Shown here piece after piece: positions 30,988-41,635 of a DNA stretch of 64,000 bases. This stretch comes from Gnetum montanum (lineage: Eukaryota; Streptophyta; Gnetopsida; Gnetales; Gnetaceae). Where the stretch lies: NCBI GenBank assembly GCA_015680685.1, contig MNCI01002923.1:276915-340914 (forward strand), written 5' to 3'. How positions within the stretch are numbered: position 1 is the first letter of the stretch; each line of letters starts with the position of its first letter. The translations under genes were made by a program, and so were the position numbers. The notes beneath the pieces were generated by a model. The model made no database searches. It was given only the letters and a program-made list of their open reading frames with translations, and had not been told where the DNA came from.

Positions 30988-32090
30988 AATTAGTATACAT
31001 TGGATGCACAAAAATACACTAACTTACACTTAGTGAAATTAGCAAAGTTAGTATAGAGTAGCATAACCTAGCAAAAAATGTGTCCTTAGGGTCCCCTCCA
31101 GGCCCTGTAGGCATAGCACATTAATACGTACATTTAATGCACCTAGTGCTCACTAGGGTACAACACTAATATAGCATTAGCATTTTTCTTTACATTCACA
31201 TGTTGTGCATTATCTCCATTTTCATGTTCTAGCATGTTTGACACATTTGGTTTATAATTTTAGCATTTTGGCAAAGATTTAGTACATGTCGCATTTTGTT
31301 TCATAGGAGGCATTCTAGCACTTTTCATTCTTGCATTTAGCACTCTCGTGTTTGACATTTTATTTTCACACTCAACAAATTTTTCATTTTTACACTTAGA
31401 AAATTTTCAAATTTTTTCTAACTCCAGGTAGCATAGCCTAGGGTGTCCATAAAAAATTTGAACTTTGGGTTACCCCTCCCTAAGAGCATAACCTAGGTAA
31501 ATGATAAAGATTCTAACTATTAGCTATACTTCCCAGGGAGCATATCCCCCATAAATCATGAAAAATTTTCTAATTTTTGGCTACATTCCCTAGGAAGTGT
31601 AGTCCTCAAAAACATGCAAAAATTTTTTAAAAAGACATGTCACTATGCAAAGGCTAGAAAAGTTGCAATTACGCAATCAGGTCAACCCTAAATTCACATC
31701 AACCTTCTCATAAGCACTTCGACGAGAGGTTAACATGTTAGGGGTAAGCCATCTTGATGCTATGGGCAATAGCTCTCTCATAAGCATTCTAATGAAAGAC
31801 CATCATTTTGGCACCAAGCCACCTTGTGCCATGATCATCGTCAATCGTGCTAACTCTGCATCCTACAGCATGATACACCATTTACATTTCATTCCTCCCT
31901 TGCTATCCCAAACTAGTTCCGTACATCCATTACCTTCAACATACCATTACCTTTAGCACTCTCAAGCCTAGCAAAGAATCATTTGATCAGGTATCGACAA
32001 GTAATGTTGGTCTTGGGCCTACTGTGGTGTTTCAAGTTCTTTGTCGATGTCTCTTGGCCACTCCTCCAGACATTGAAAAAGAGGTGCTAA
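30988..32090 (+). other. N1 3' region and polypurine tract
   Basis: 31380-31640 has units of about 80-90 bases with near-palindromes around CCTAGG (CTACATTCCCTAGGAAGTGTAG-like, imperfect), a different core from the LTR palindromes. 31690-31810 holds two copies of a CTCATAAGCA(C/T)T...GA(G/A)AG(G/A) block. 31680-32090 is collinear with N2 36430-36095. The PPT is GAAAAAGAGGTGCTAA just before 32091. The 73-residue ORF at 31735 lies in this shared region but N2 does not conserve it. Confidence 0.65.
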
Positions 32091-33736
32091 TGAAACACCA
32101 CCAAATTCAAGAAATAGCACTTCAATGACAAATTTGTCTAAGCATCAACACAAGGAAAATTTTTCTAAGTGTTTCGCCCATGTTTCCACTGTTGGGACTA
32201 TGCTCTAGAGCGTAGTCAGCATAGCATGCAGCACGAAGCCAAATTTGCAAATTTTTTAAGTGTTAATAGTAGTTGTAAAATTTTTTTAAGTGTTGTGCTA
32301 CACTCTCATTCTTCCTACTATGCTCTAGAGCATAGCCAGTGTAGCATCCACTTCAATGACTAGTTTTGCCTAAGTGTCAAGCCAGAAGCTGTCAAGCTAT
32401 CTTAGCATGAAAGAGACCTTTTTGGCAAATTTTCTAACTTCTAAAGCTACCCCTCTTGCTATTCTCTAGAGCATAGCTTGGATAAATATTGCAAGTTTTA
32501 CCAATTTTTTCTAAGTGTTAGTGCTACACTCTCACTTTTCCTACTACGCTCCAAAGTGTAGCTAGCATTGGACTTCAATTATTGCAAAATTTGCCTAATT
32601 ATTGGGTTACGCTCTAGAGAGTAACTAGTGTATCAATGCAGGATAACCTCCAAAAGCTTCCAAAGCTCAGCATCAACCTCAATTTTAGCCTCAACACTCC
32701 TCTAGCAAGCAAGATTAGCAATTTTCATTTCTTTTATACCCCCCATTTGTCCCAAAATTATACCTACACTCAACTTTACTTGAGAGAGGGAAGAGCATAG
32801 TCCTAGAGCATAGCCTCCAAATTGCACTATTTTACATTGTTTGTAGGTACATTAAGGTCTTTTTGACTCTAGCACATGTAGTTTTGGTAGCATAGTCATG
32901 GTCTAGTAGTCTCTTAGTGTCCATTGGAGCACACCAATGCATAGCACTAGTTTCTCTAGTGGGAGCATAGCTAGGATCAGCGTAGCCTCAATTACCCCCT
33001 CTACCATGTGGCATCCGATCCACACTTCACATGAGCCATAACCTTATAAATACCCCCTATGTTTCACATTTTAGGTGTTGGCATTTTCATTTAGCGATTG
33101 GCATCTTGGCATTGGCACTTTTGCATCCAAACACCCTTAGCACATTGACAAAACTTTAGGACACCACTGGACATCACAACACACCATAGCCCACAGAAGA
33201 AACCACCGTAGCCAACCCAATAGGCATAGACCTCACAATGGATGTGATTTTTCATAGTCTGGACACCCTAGAGACTATGACTACACTGCCTACTGGACAC
33301 ATCTATACACTACATACCTCCTCACCTCTCTTTTGCAATTACTACGCTTCCCCCATTTGGGGTGGTTCCATTATTCCTCTATCAAACTCCTTTACATTTT
33401 CAAGCATTTTCTTTGGCATTTAGCATTACACTCACATTTCTTTTACCATTTTTCATGTATTTGCATGTTTGCATCATTGTTTTCACATTGAGAAACCCTA
33501 CTATGCTTGGGCTTAGTTGGCCTTAGTACCACCAAAAACATTATGAAAACTCCTAGCACTTGTTCATCAAAATACTCCATAAGTCCTAGTTTAATCAACA
33601 AGATTGTCCTCAGTGCTCTACCATGATTTTTCCCCTCTAGTGATGGCCCTTCATATGGGGGTGAGGTTAGGGTTGTACCACGGTCATAGACCCCTCAACA
33701 TGACCATTCTAGCTACTAATGTTTTTAGTCACTTTA
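32091..33736 (+). repeat. 3' LTR of N1
   Basis: Starts TGAAACACCACCAAATT and ends ...GTCACTTTA before the TSD GGTGC. Carries the same palindrome array (32205-32620) and TATA box (33045) as the 5' LTR. Confidence 0.9.
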
Positions 33737-33741
33737 GGTGC

Positions 33742-34476
33742 AAAGGGCATCATTAATTTTTAAGCTCTACTTCCTCCTATATTTTCTTATAGTTCTTATT
33801 AGAAACTTTGTGATCTTCAGGTTAGTTACCTCTACTTGACCATTGGCTTTGGGATGATAAGATGTTGTTAATTAATGTTTAACCACCACGTGTTGCATCA
33901 ACTTTTGAAAAGTGATACATGTAAGATAGGTTCCACCATTAGAAATTAGTGCACATGGCACCCCAAACCTATTTACAAAATTTTGTTGTATGAATCAATC
34001 AGTAGTGAATAATGTACAGTAGGTGATGATTGTTGCTTTTGCCCATTTGGTGTAGTAGTCAACTGCTACAATGATATATGCCTTTCCATTAGACATGGGT
34101 GTGATGGGACCCATAAAGTCTATGCCCCATATGTCAAAGAGCTCTAGTGGTTAAATCCACTATTGAGAACCCTCCATTCATGCGATCATCCCACCATCTC
34201 TTTAACAACATTCACAAGATCAGAAAAATTTGTGGGCATCCCTGAAGATTGTAGGCCAATAGTATCTTGCCATCAAGATTTTTATGGTTGTACACCTTCT
34301 TGCATAGTGGCCTTTGTAAGGGCCTTCATGAGCATCCTAGAGAACACGTAGTTGATCTATGTTAGGGACATACCAATGAATTAGGTCATTAGTGCACACC
34401 TTGTAAAGGTGTCCATTGATTTTGATGAAGTATTTTGCTTGATGAAGAAACTACTATTTCTTCCTAAATTCTAGAT
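33742..34476 (-). pseudogene. H1 integrase, zinc domain end and catalytic core
   Basis: On the minus strand: the region of K-Y-F-I-K-I-N-G-H-L, a diverged H-H-C-C part, then [34 protein letters not shown] (pieces clear in different frames), F-G-V-P and the Q-A-N-G-Q-V-E block. Frameshifts prevent one continuous reading. Flanked by N1 on the left and N2 on the right. Confidence 0.75.
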
Positions 34477-34481
34477 CTTGT

Positions 34482-36094
34482 TGTAATGATTGAAATGTTG
34501 ATGACTAGAACACCAAGGGAATTTTTGGTGCATAGCCTAACCCCATGTCCATGTTAGGGCCTTAGTGGAGGCAGAGATGGGGTGTCCTAGACAATCTTGT
34601 CAATCAAATAGGGGCTTTGCCAATTACAACTGAGATGGTGGGTACAACCATGGGTGGCGTGGTTAGTCAAAAATGCAAATGCAAATAACATGAAACAATG
34701 CTAAGTATCAAAGTGGTGTTTTGTGGTGATAAGTGTAGAGTGTAGCCATGAAATGGGGGAAAGTGTAGCCAAGGGTTTCAACTGAAACAAGGGTGTCAAC
34801 CTGTAGAGACTACTACTAGAGCATAGTATAGAGAAATGATGTGTAAAAAATGTAAAATGACATAAGAAAAATGCAAAAAAAATGCTAGAAATAGGAGAAA
34901 GAAATGAAACACCACCCTAAATGGAAGCATAATTAACTCCAAAAAGCTCTCAGAAGGTACACAGTGTACAACATGCATAGTGGGAGTGTAGTCATAGTCT
35001 CGATGATGTCAAGCCATGAAGTTTGGTGCTTGTCGTGATGAATCATGCCTACTGAGTTGGCCACCATGGTGTATTGTGCGATGTTTTACAAGGATGCTAT
35101 GGGGCTATAGTGTATCATGTGGTGTAGTTGTGCCTCTCTACTAGTGTGGTGTGCTCTATGTCTCATTTGTCTATGAAGCTAAGTGCCAAGATGCCAAAAT
35201 GCCAAATGCCAAATGCCAAATGAAAGTGCCAACTGCAAATCCCACTAAAAGGTTGGGGATCTAGGGGTATTTATAGGGCTAGGGTTAGCCCAAAATGTGA
35301 ATCAAGTGCCATGTGGCAAAGGTGGTAGGTAAGACTACACTTTTGGATAGTTGGGAAGAGTGTAGCACTGACACTTAGAGAAATTTACTAAAGTTAATGT
35401 CCCCATGTAGGGTATGCTAGCTATGCTCTAGAGTGTAGCACCAGGAGTTAGAAAATTTGCCAATCTGTTTGTTTCATTCTAAGCTAGCTTGATAGCTTCT
35501 AGCTTGACACTTAGGCAAATTGGACACTTAGGTGTTGGCTACATTAGCTATGCTCTAGAGCATAGCAGGGGCAATGGGAGCATAGCACAACACTTAGAAA
35601 AACTTTATAAAATTAGCCATTTTTGTGTTGACTACACTAGCTATGCTCTAAAGCATAGCAGCTATAGTGTTGAGCATAACACAAAACTTAGAAAGATTCT
35701 GCAAAACTAGCCATTTGTGTGTTGACTACGCTGGCTACACTCTAGAGCATAGTAGCTACAGTGTAGAGAATAGCAACTATAATATTGAGCTTAGCATGAC
35801 ACTTAGAAAAATTCCACAGAATTGGCCTGGTGGTGCAGACTATGCTGACTATGCTCTAGATCATAGTCATAGTAGTGGGAGTTTATTCCAACACTTAGAA
35901 AAATTTGCAGCTATGACATCATTCATATACTTAGCCAAAATTGTAAAAGATTGGCCATTGAAGCTGACTATGCTCTATTGTAGTGGAGAGAATAATCCTA
36001 GCACTTACACAAATTTGTATAAAATTTCATTATTCTGACACTTAGGAAAATTTGTAGTTGAGAAGCAGTAGCCTAGAATTCTTGTGGTGTTTCA
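34482..36094 (-). repeat. 3' LTR of N2
   Basis: Minus-oriented; begins with the complement of ...GTGGTGTTTCA at 36094, ends at TGTAATGATTG (34482). Preceded on the minus strand by the PPT AAAGAGGAGGCAA. Confidence 0.9.
35540..35880 (-). repeat. Palindrome array in N2 3' LTR
   Basis: Units of about 92 bases. The first holds a perfect 20-bp palindrome GCTATGCTCTAGAGCATAGC (35547-35566); the next have one or two changes (35640, 35731). Spacers carry ACTTAGAAAAATTCTGCAAAA and GTGTTGACTACGCTGG. Confidence 0.9.
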
Positions 36095-37240
36095 TTGCCT
36101 CCTCTTTGTTGACATTTGGAGGAGTGGCCAAAGAAACGTCGATAAAGAATTGTAAAAACACCATAGCAAATGTGGCACCAACATCGCTCATCAGTATTAG
36201 GTCAAGTGTCATTCCACCATATTCAAGAGTGCTATGGATAGGGGTATGCTGGGAGAAAGTATGTAGGCAATGTGCTAGGGTGATGAAATGCAAGCAAGGG
36301 AAATGAGATGTAAATAGTGTATCATGATGCAAGATACAAAGTTAGCATAGCTAATGGAGATCATGACATGAAGTGGCTTGCCCCTAAAATGTTGACCTCT
36401 CGTTAGAGTGCTCATGAGAGACTCAAAGTTGATCCAAGGCTAGGTTGATTACGAAGTTGCAACATTGTCAATTTACTTGTGGATGTGCTTTTCCCTACTT
36501 TTTTCTCTTTCTTCTTTGCTTTATTATGAGGTGAACCTCCATTGGGTTTGGCTTACTACTGAATGCTAGCTACAAGGTGTGAGCCATCAAGTATATTGTC
36601 TTTACTTTGATGTAACCGCATCATGTCTATAGGATAGGTGTTTGCTCTCTAGGATGAATTACATTACATTCACTTGGGCCTTGACTAGCTAATAAAGGCT
36701 CCCTCTAGGATGAGCTATGTTACATCCACCGTGGGTTCTACAGTTGATGTGAAGAGAATGGCATGTGCATTACAGTGCATATGCATTAGAGGGTTTTCAT
36801 TGGGGGCTAATGTGGGGAATGCAAGGGGATTGGAATGAGGGAGTGGATGTGCATGGACTATAATAGGATAAGTGGGATGTGCACTCTTGAGTAGCTTCAC
36901 TAGCCTAATCATGCACATTGGAGTAATGTGGTGACTTTCTACTGTGATGAGATGCATCTTTGCATGACCGCCTCTAGGGCTTCATCCTACAAACATAGCT
37001 CTAGGAAGATAAGAAGATCACACAACATGAAATGAAAATGAAAATGCTAGATGTGACTATGCTATAAGTGTTGGATGTGAAGATGCTGCAAATGCATCAA
37101 ATGCTACACCAGTTGCAAGTGCTTAGGAAGCCAATGAAAGTGCTAGGGTCATGATGTTATGAGTCCTCCAAAGGTTGCACTAATGGTAGGTGCTCCAAAA
37201 GATTAGTAGAATGATGAGAGGTAATGATGTTGCAAGTGCA
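36095..37240 (-). other. N2 3' region and PPT
   Basis: Collinear with the N1 and N3 3' regions. No gene seen; overlapping short ORFs on both strands (for example 36042-36332) are mirror images of each other. Confidence 0.55.
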
Positions 37241-37244
37241 AGAA

Positions 37245-37400
37245 CCTAGTTTAATGTCTTGGTAGACTATGGAGTGCCAGTTTATAGTCCTAGCAGACTA
37301 CTATGTGCTAGTTTAATGTCATAGCAGCCAGTGAATGTTGTGCTAGTTTAACATCATAGCAGATGCTCTATGTCAATTTAACATCATAGAGGACAAGTGC
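37245..37400 (-). repeat. Minisatellite CTAGTTTAATGTCATAGCAG in N2
   Basis: Five or six units, same as in N3. Confidence 0.8.
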
Positions 37401-37549
37401 TTACCTTACTTGTATGAGGTGCAATGCTGCATATATAGTCATGCTGTGTGCCTACAAGATCCTACAAAAATTAACTAGAAAAATAACATCAAGTGGCACC
37501 TATTGTAAATAGAGTTAAAATGCATAGATGAAAGGAAAGTAATGCAAAG

Positions 37550-37760
37550 AGCAATAATTTTAGGTCATTCTGAGCCACAACGATAGTTTAAGGTCATTTT
37601 AAGCCATCAAGGGTTGCTAGCTTTGGGCTATTTTAGGCCATCCCTAGTTTAAGGCTATGAAAATCCATAGGTTGCTAGTTTAAAGCCATTTTGGGCCATG
37701 GGCTAGTTTAAGGCCTTTTCAGGGCATGGGTTTAAGGCCTTTTTAGGCCACGTATTTTTT
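37550..37760 (-). repeat. GGCC/TAGTTTAAGG minisatellite of N2
   Basis: Same family as N1 18838 and N3 25110; units such as GGGCTAGTTTAAGGCC. Confidence 0.8.
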
Positions 37761-37959
37761 TTAGCAATTTTAGTTTTATGATTTTATGTGTTTTTGATGT
37801 TTTTCAAATGAAATGCATAAGCTATGTGGATGAATGTGTAAACAAAGCAAAAATGCATGAAAAAAATTAAAATCGTGATCTAAGCAAGTAGGCAGAATGT
37901 AAATGCATAGATTAGTGTGATGTAAATGAAATTCAAAAATGCATGATAAGTGGAGGAAA

Positions 37960-38560
37960 GGGGTAAGTAGGTTCCTAGCGTATTTTTAGCCAAGGAAGTA
38001 CCTTGATTAGGTAATTGTTTCCTAATCTAGTTTGGATTAGGGGACATGCAAGGCCTAGGATCCTTTGGGAGGCTATTGGATTCAACTACTCATTCAGGTG
38101 TGTTAGCCTTATGCGTTGCATTGGTTGCTACAGATGCATCACCAAGAAACTCCACCTCCAACACTTACTTCATGTTTATGTTGTGGATAGCCAGAGAGGA
38201 GGTGTTATCACCATGGATGATAACTTGACCATCTTTATATGAAAGGTGGACTTCTTGGTGGATGGGAGAGGAGATGGCCCATAGTTGAACTAGCCAAGGC
38301 TTGCCCAAGATCAAGTTGAAGCTTGGCATCTCATCTATGATAGTGAAATCTGCACTGGTGGGGAATTGCTCTCTTATCACAAAGGCTAAGTTGATTGTAC
38401 CCATGATGGTGATGTGTGATTTGTTGAAGGATTTTAGACATGTGGTTTTGGTTGGCCTAATTTTTCTTGCTAGACCTAGCTTGTCAATGACGGAGTATAG
38501 GACTATGTTTGTTGTTGCACCATCATTTACATGCACTCTACAGATCGTGCACTACCTAAC
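37960..38560 (-). pseudogene. N2 aspartic protease
   Basis: 123 codons are open (38536-38165), the best kept protease in the window: H-V-N-D-G-A-T-T-N-I, I-R-P-T-K-T-T-C-L-K-S-F-N-K-S, M-G-T-I-N-L-A-F-V-I-R-E-Q-F, M-P-S-F-N-L-I-L-G-K-P-W-L and P-I-H-Q-E-V-H-L-S-Y-K-D-G. The catalytic D-x-G is N-D-G here. The end reads D-A-S-V-A-T-N-A-M-R-K-A, present also in N3, before the minisatellites. Confidence 0.85.
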
Positions 38561-38599
38561 ATGTCTGCTAATGGATAATGGAACTATAATGACCTCCCC

Positions 38600-41136
38600 T
38601 CATTTTGGGTTGATCTTGATTGCATCATCATGAAATGCTAGGAAGGTTGAACCCAATTCTTGTGGTGTAGGGGACAACATCGTTGCATAGCTGGTGTTCT
38701 CATCTGTAGGGATATCCTGTGTAATAGGAATGGAGGTCAACATCTAGGCCAATGCTTGGTGGTAAGCATATGAGGTCATGACTAGGTCATATAAACTCAA
38801 CGTTGTGTTTGTTTACTTGAGCATTTATTTCACCTTGGTTAGTGCTGCTACAAAGTCCTTGTCATTGGCCATTGTGTTGGCCTTGACTTCCTCCATGCGA
38901 CTTGAGAAATAAATCTCTTATAGAGGGGAGTTGGGCTTGGCTTGCTTGGGGGTAGGGGCCCCAGTGTTTAGTTTTTGCTTGTTGGTTATGGCCTTTTCTT
39001 CAGCCATGGGGGTTATAAGGCGCTTTTTTGTCCTCTTATGTTACCATTTGGTAGGCCAATATGGGTAGCTAGGGGGTTAGCCCTTGAAGGAGGAGAGACC
39101 GAGCTGTTATCCATTGTTGGGATTCGAGTAGGTAAGGGGTTATCATGTTGTGGAATCCTTGTGAAAATGGTGATTTAGGAGTTGTTGCAGGGCCAACACA
39201 TTGTGGCACCTTGATGAAAAAAGTTTGATTAGAAGTTTTTACTGCATCATGCCAATTTAACATCTTAGTGAATGATTACTATGGAACCTTGACCACAAAG
39301 GGTGTTGTGGGACTGGGGGATTGTTTAGTACTACTAAGGTGAGGTTCCTCAATAGTTCATAGTACTTTTCATGTTTATGGTGGGCAATCTTTGATACATG
39401 TTTGTATTGGATTCACCTGACTTTCAGGAGTTGTCGTAGCAATTGAGAGGGTTCCATTGGTAGCAATCCATACTTTGAGAAATCCTTACATTCAAAGTTG
39501 GACCTTGGGGCAACCCCTGCTGATGTAGGCAAGTTGATGCAAGAGTTGGATCCTTTGTAAGCTAGGGCCTTGGGTTCCTTAGCCATTGGACACCAGTTGG
39601 TTTCTTTTGTGCTTGTGGCTACTATTGCCACTATTAGGTTTTTCTTGCACACATGTTGGTTTTTGAAGGGCATGTAGGCTATGTTATTACTTACTTGTGC
39701 TGCCTCCTCGATGCCCTTTGTTTGGGCAAAGGCTTGGTTGAAAGACTTAGGGGCTAGGTAGTATAATTTGGACTTGATGAAGTCATTAACTACACCCTTG
39801 AAGATGGCCAAAAAGTGGATCTCTGTGATTGGCTCTTATATTTCTTGTAATGAGGAGCTCTAGCATTGGATAAATTTGGGCATGGGCTCTAGGGGCCCCT
39901 GCTTAACCTACATGAGCTAGTCAACGATTGCTTTAGGTTTCAAGTTGTACTTGAAGCATGTCATAAATTGGCTTAGGAGATCCTCCAGGGAGAAGACTGA
40001 GCCCCAAGGTAGTGATTGGTACCAGTCAAGGGCTTTACCAGTGAGTGACATGGGAAAGACATGCATAATGGCATGTAGCTATACTTCCAGAAATAGGCAC
40101 TAAGATCTAATGGTAACCAACTACATGTTGGGGTCCCCCTCAACATTGTACTTGGTGAGTTGGGGTAGCAGGACCCTAGTTGGAAGAGTTAGAGGTGGTA
40201 CGATAGGACTTATGGGATTATCCTGGTAGAAATCCACCACCTTGACTATGTTGGAGGAGGTGGCCTTGAGCTAGTTGATCTCCTCCATTAAACTTTGGAT
40301 TAGCTAGAATTCTTGATCCAAGCTTGGAGATGGCCAGCTAGTTGTGTTGACTAGGCTTATGTTGGTTTTACAGCATAGGGTCTAATTGTTGATTGTAGAG
40401 TTTTCTAGTTTAATGTTGTAGCAAATGAATGTGATTGCTAGTTTAACATCATAGTGGATAGACATTGCCAATTTAACATCATAGTGGATGAGTTTAGTTG
40501 ATGTGTTGGCTAAGGAATGGATGCGGTGACCGATATGGGCCAGACATGAGTGGATTGGATAGATGCCATGGGCACTAATGTGACAAGTGGGATGTAGGAT
40601 GCCTGAATCATCTAGGGCTAGGAGCTAGCCCCTATGTGAGCATAGGGTTGGGCAAATGCAGCAGTTGCTTGCAAGGAAGGCGAAATTAGCATGGTCACCA
40701 TCTTAGAGAGGACGGGTGGACCAAACTAAGGAGGGGCCATACTAGGGACCATACTAGGAAGCAGTTATTGGAAGATGATGTAGAGGGGGCTCTCATGTCT
40801 AAAGTGGGCCTCAACCTCATCTTCTTCCTCCTATGAGGCTTCCTCATAAGTTGCTCCTACATCATGTTCATTTACATGGTTGAGTTGGGACAACAGCTGG
40901 TGGTAGGACTCTATGAGTGGGATTATGTCAAATAAGGAGGGTTTGTACTCTCATCCATCCCAATGGACTCATTCGTAGTCCTGCTTTGCCTCTAAGTCAA
41001 GGCAATCCACGGGTAATCCTACTTGGATTTTGAAACAAACAAAATTGTATTGTTCATGGCTTAGTGTGGCACGCTTTGGGTGGATCATGGTGTCAAATGT
41101 GTTAGACACTGACATGGAAGGTTGATCTAGATTCAT
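38600..41136 (-). pseudogene. N2 gag
   Basis: M-N-L-D-Q-P-S-M-S-V at 41136. The core end is open at 39811-39413 (F-K-G-V-V-N-D-F-I-K-S-K-L-Y-Y-L, F-N-Q-A-F-A-Q-T-K-G-I-E-E-A, then D-F-S-K-Y-G). At 40395-40500 the frame includes three tandem copies of the CTAGTTTAA motif, giving a repeated T-M-M-L-N peptide. Stops and shifts elsewhere. No antisense ORF lies opposite. Confidence 0.75.
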
Positions 41137-41164
41137 GTTCACAGATCAGGATATGAGGGTTGTT

Positions 41165-41395
41165 GTTTGCAAAAAAATGACTAACTCTAAAAACTACAAA
41201 AAATGACTAAGTCTACCAATAGAAAAAAAAGGCTAAGTATAAAAATGTAGAAAAATGACTAAGTGTAAGAATTTAGAAAATGGGTAAGTATGGAAATTAC
41301 AAAAAAATTACTAGGTGTAAAAATATAGAAAATTGGCTGAGTATGAAACTACAGAAAAAATGTTATGGAAATGTAGAAAAAATGCTGACTATGAA
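41165..41395 (-). repeat. Leader minisatellite of N2
   Basis: Units of about 30 bases of AGAAAAATGACTAAGTGTAA type, as in N3. Confidence 0.75.
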
Positions 41396-41614
41396 AGCCA
41401 TTGACAATGGCCAACTCTGGTGCTACACTTGCTACACTAAAGCCAGCTATGCTCTCCTAAGTGCATAGAATTTTGGTTAAGTGCTAAAGATACACTTTGG
41501 CTTTTGTCTAGCAAGGTTCCAAGGGAACCAACAATGGGGTCCAATCTACACCAATTGGTGGTGGAGAGACCCTGCGGGACAATAATCAGAAAATGTAGAA
41601 GGAAATGACAAGGC

Positions 41615-41635
41615 CCTCCTTATAGCACCAAAAAC
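41615..41635 (-). promoter_or_regulatory. Primer binding site of N2
   Basis: Minus strand TTTTTGGTGCTATAAGGAGG next to the LTR; the N3 site with three changes. Confidence 0.5.

Larger units (their letters stand above)
12061..33736 (+). mobile_element. N1: gag-protease LTR retrotransposon (Tat/Ogre-like) carrying an antisense gene
   Basis: LTRs at 12061-13664 and 32091-33736 in + orientation. TSD GTTGC (12056-12060) and GGTGC (33737-33741). Removing N1 and one TSD copy restores the H1 integrase text CCCTTTG-C-A-C-C-TACCACTC at exactly the length seen in H2, which proves the borders. N1 contains a solo H LTR and N3; without them it is about 12.7 kb. It encodes gag and protease and, on the opposite strand, a multi-exon gene. 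I found no RT, RNase H or integrase in it. Confidence 0.9.

Noticed and set aside
35489-36038. Cys/Tyr/Ser-rich repetitive ORFs over the N2 3' LTR
   Set aside because: Translations of the palindrome array; similar ORFs appear on both strands of every N LTR.
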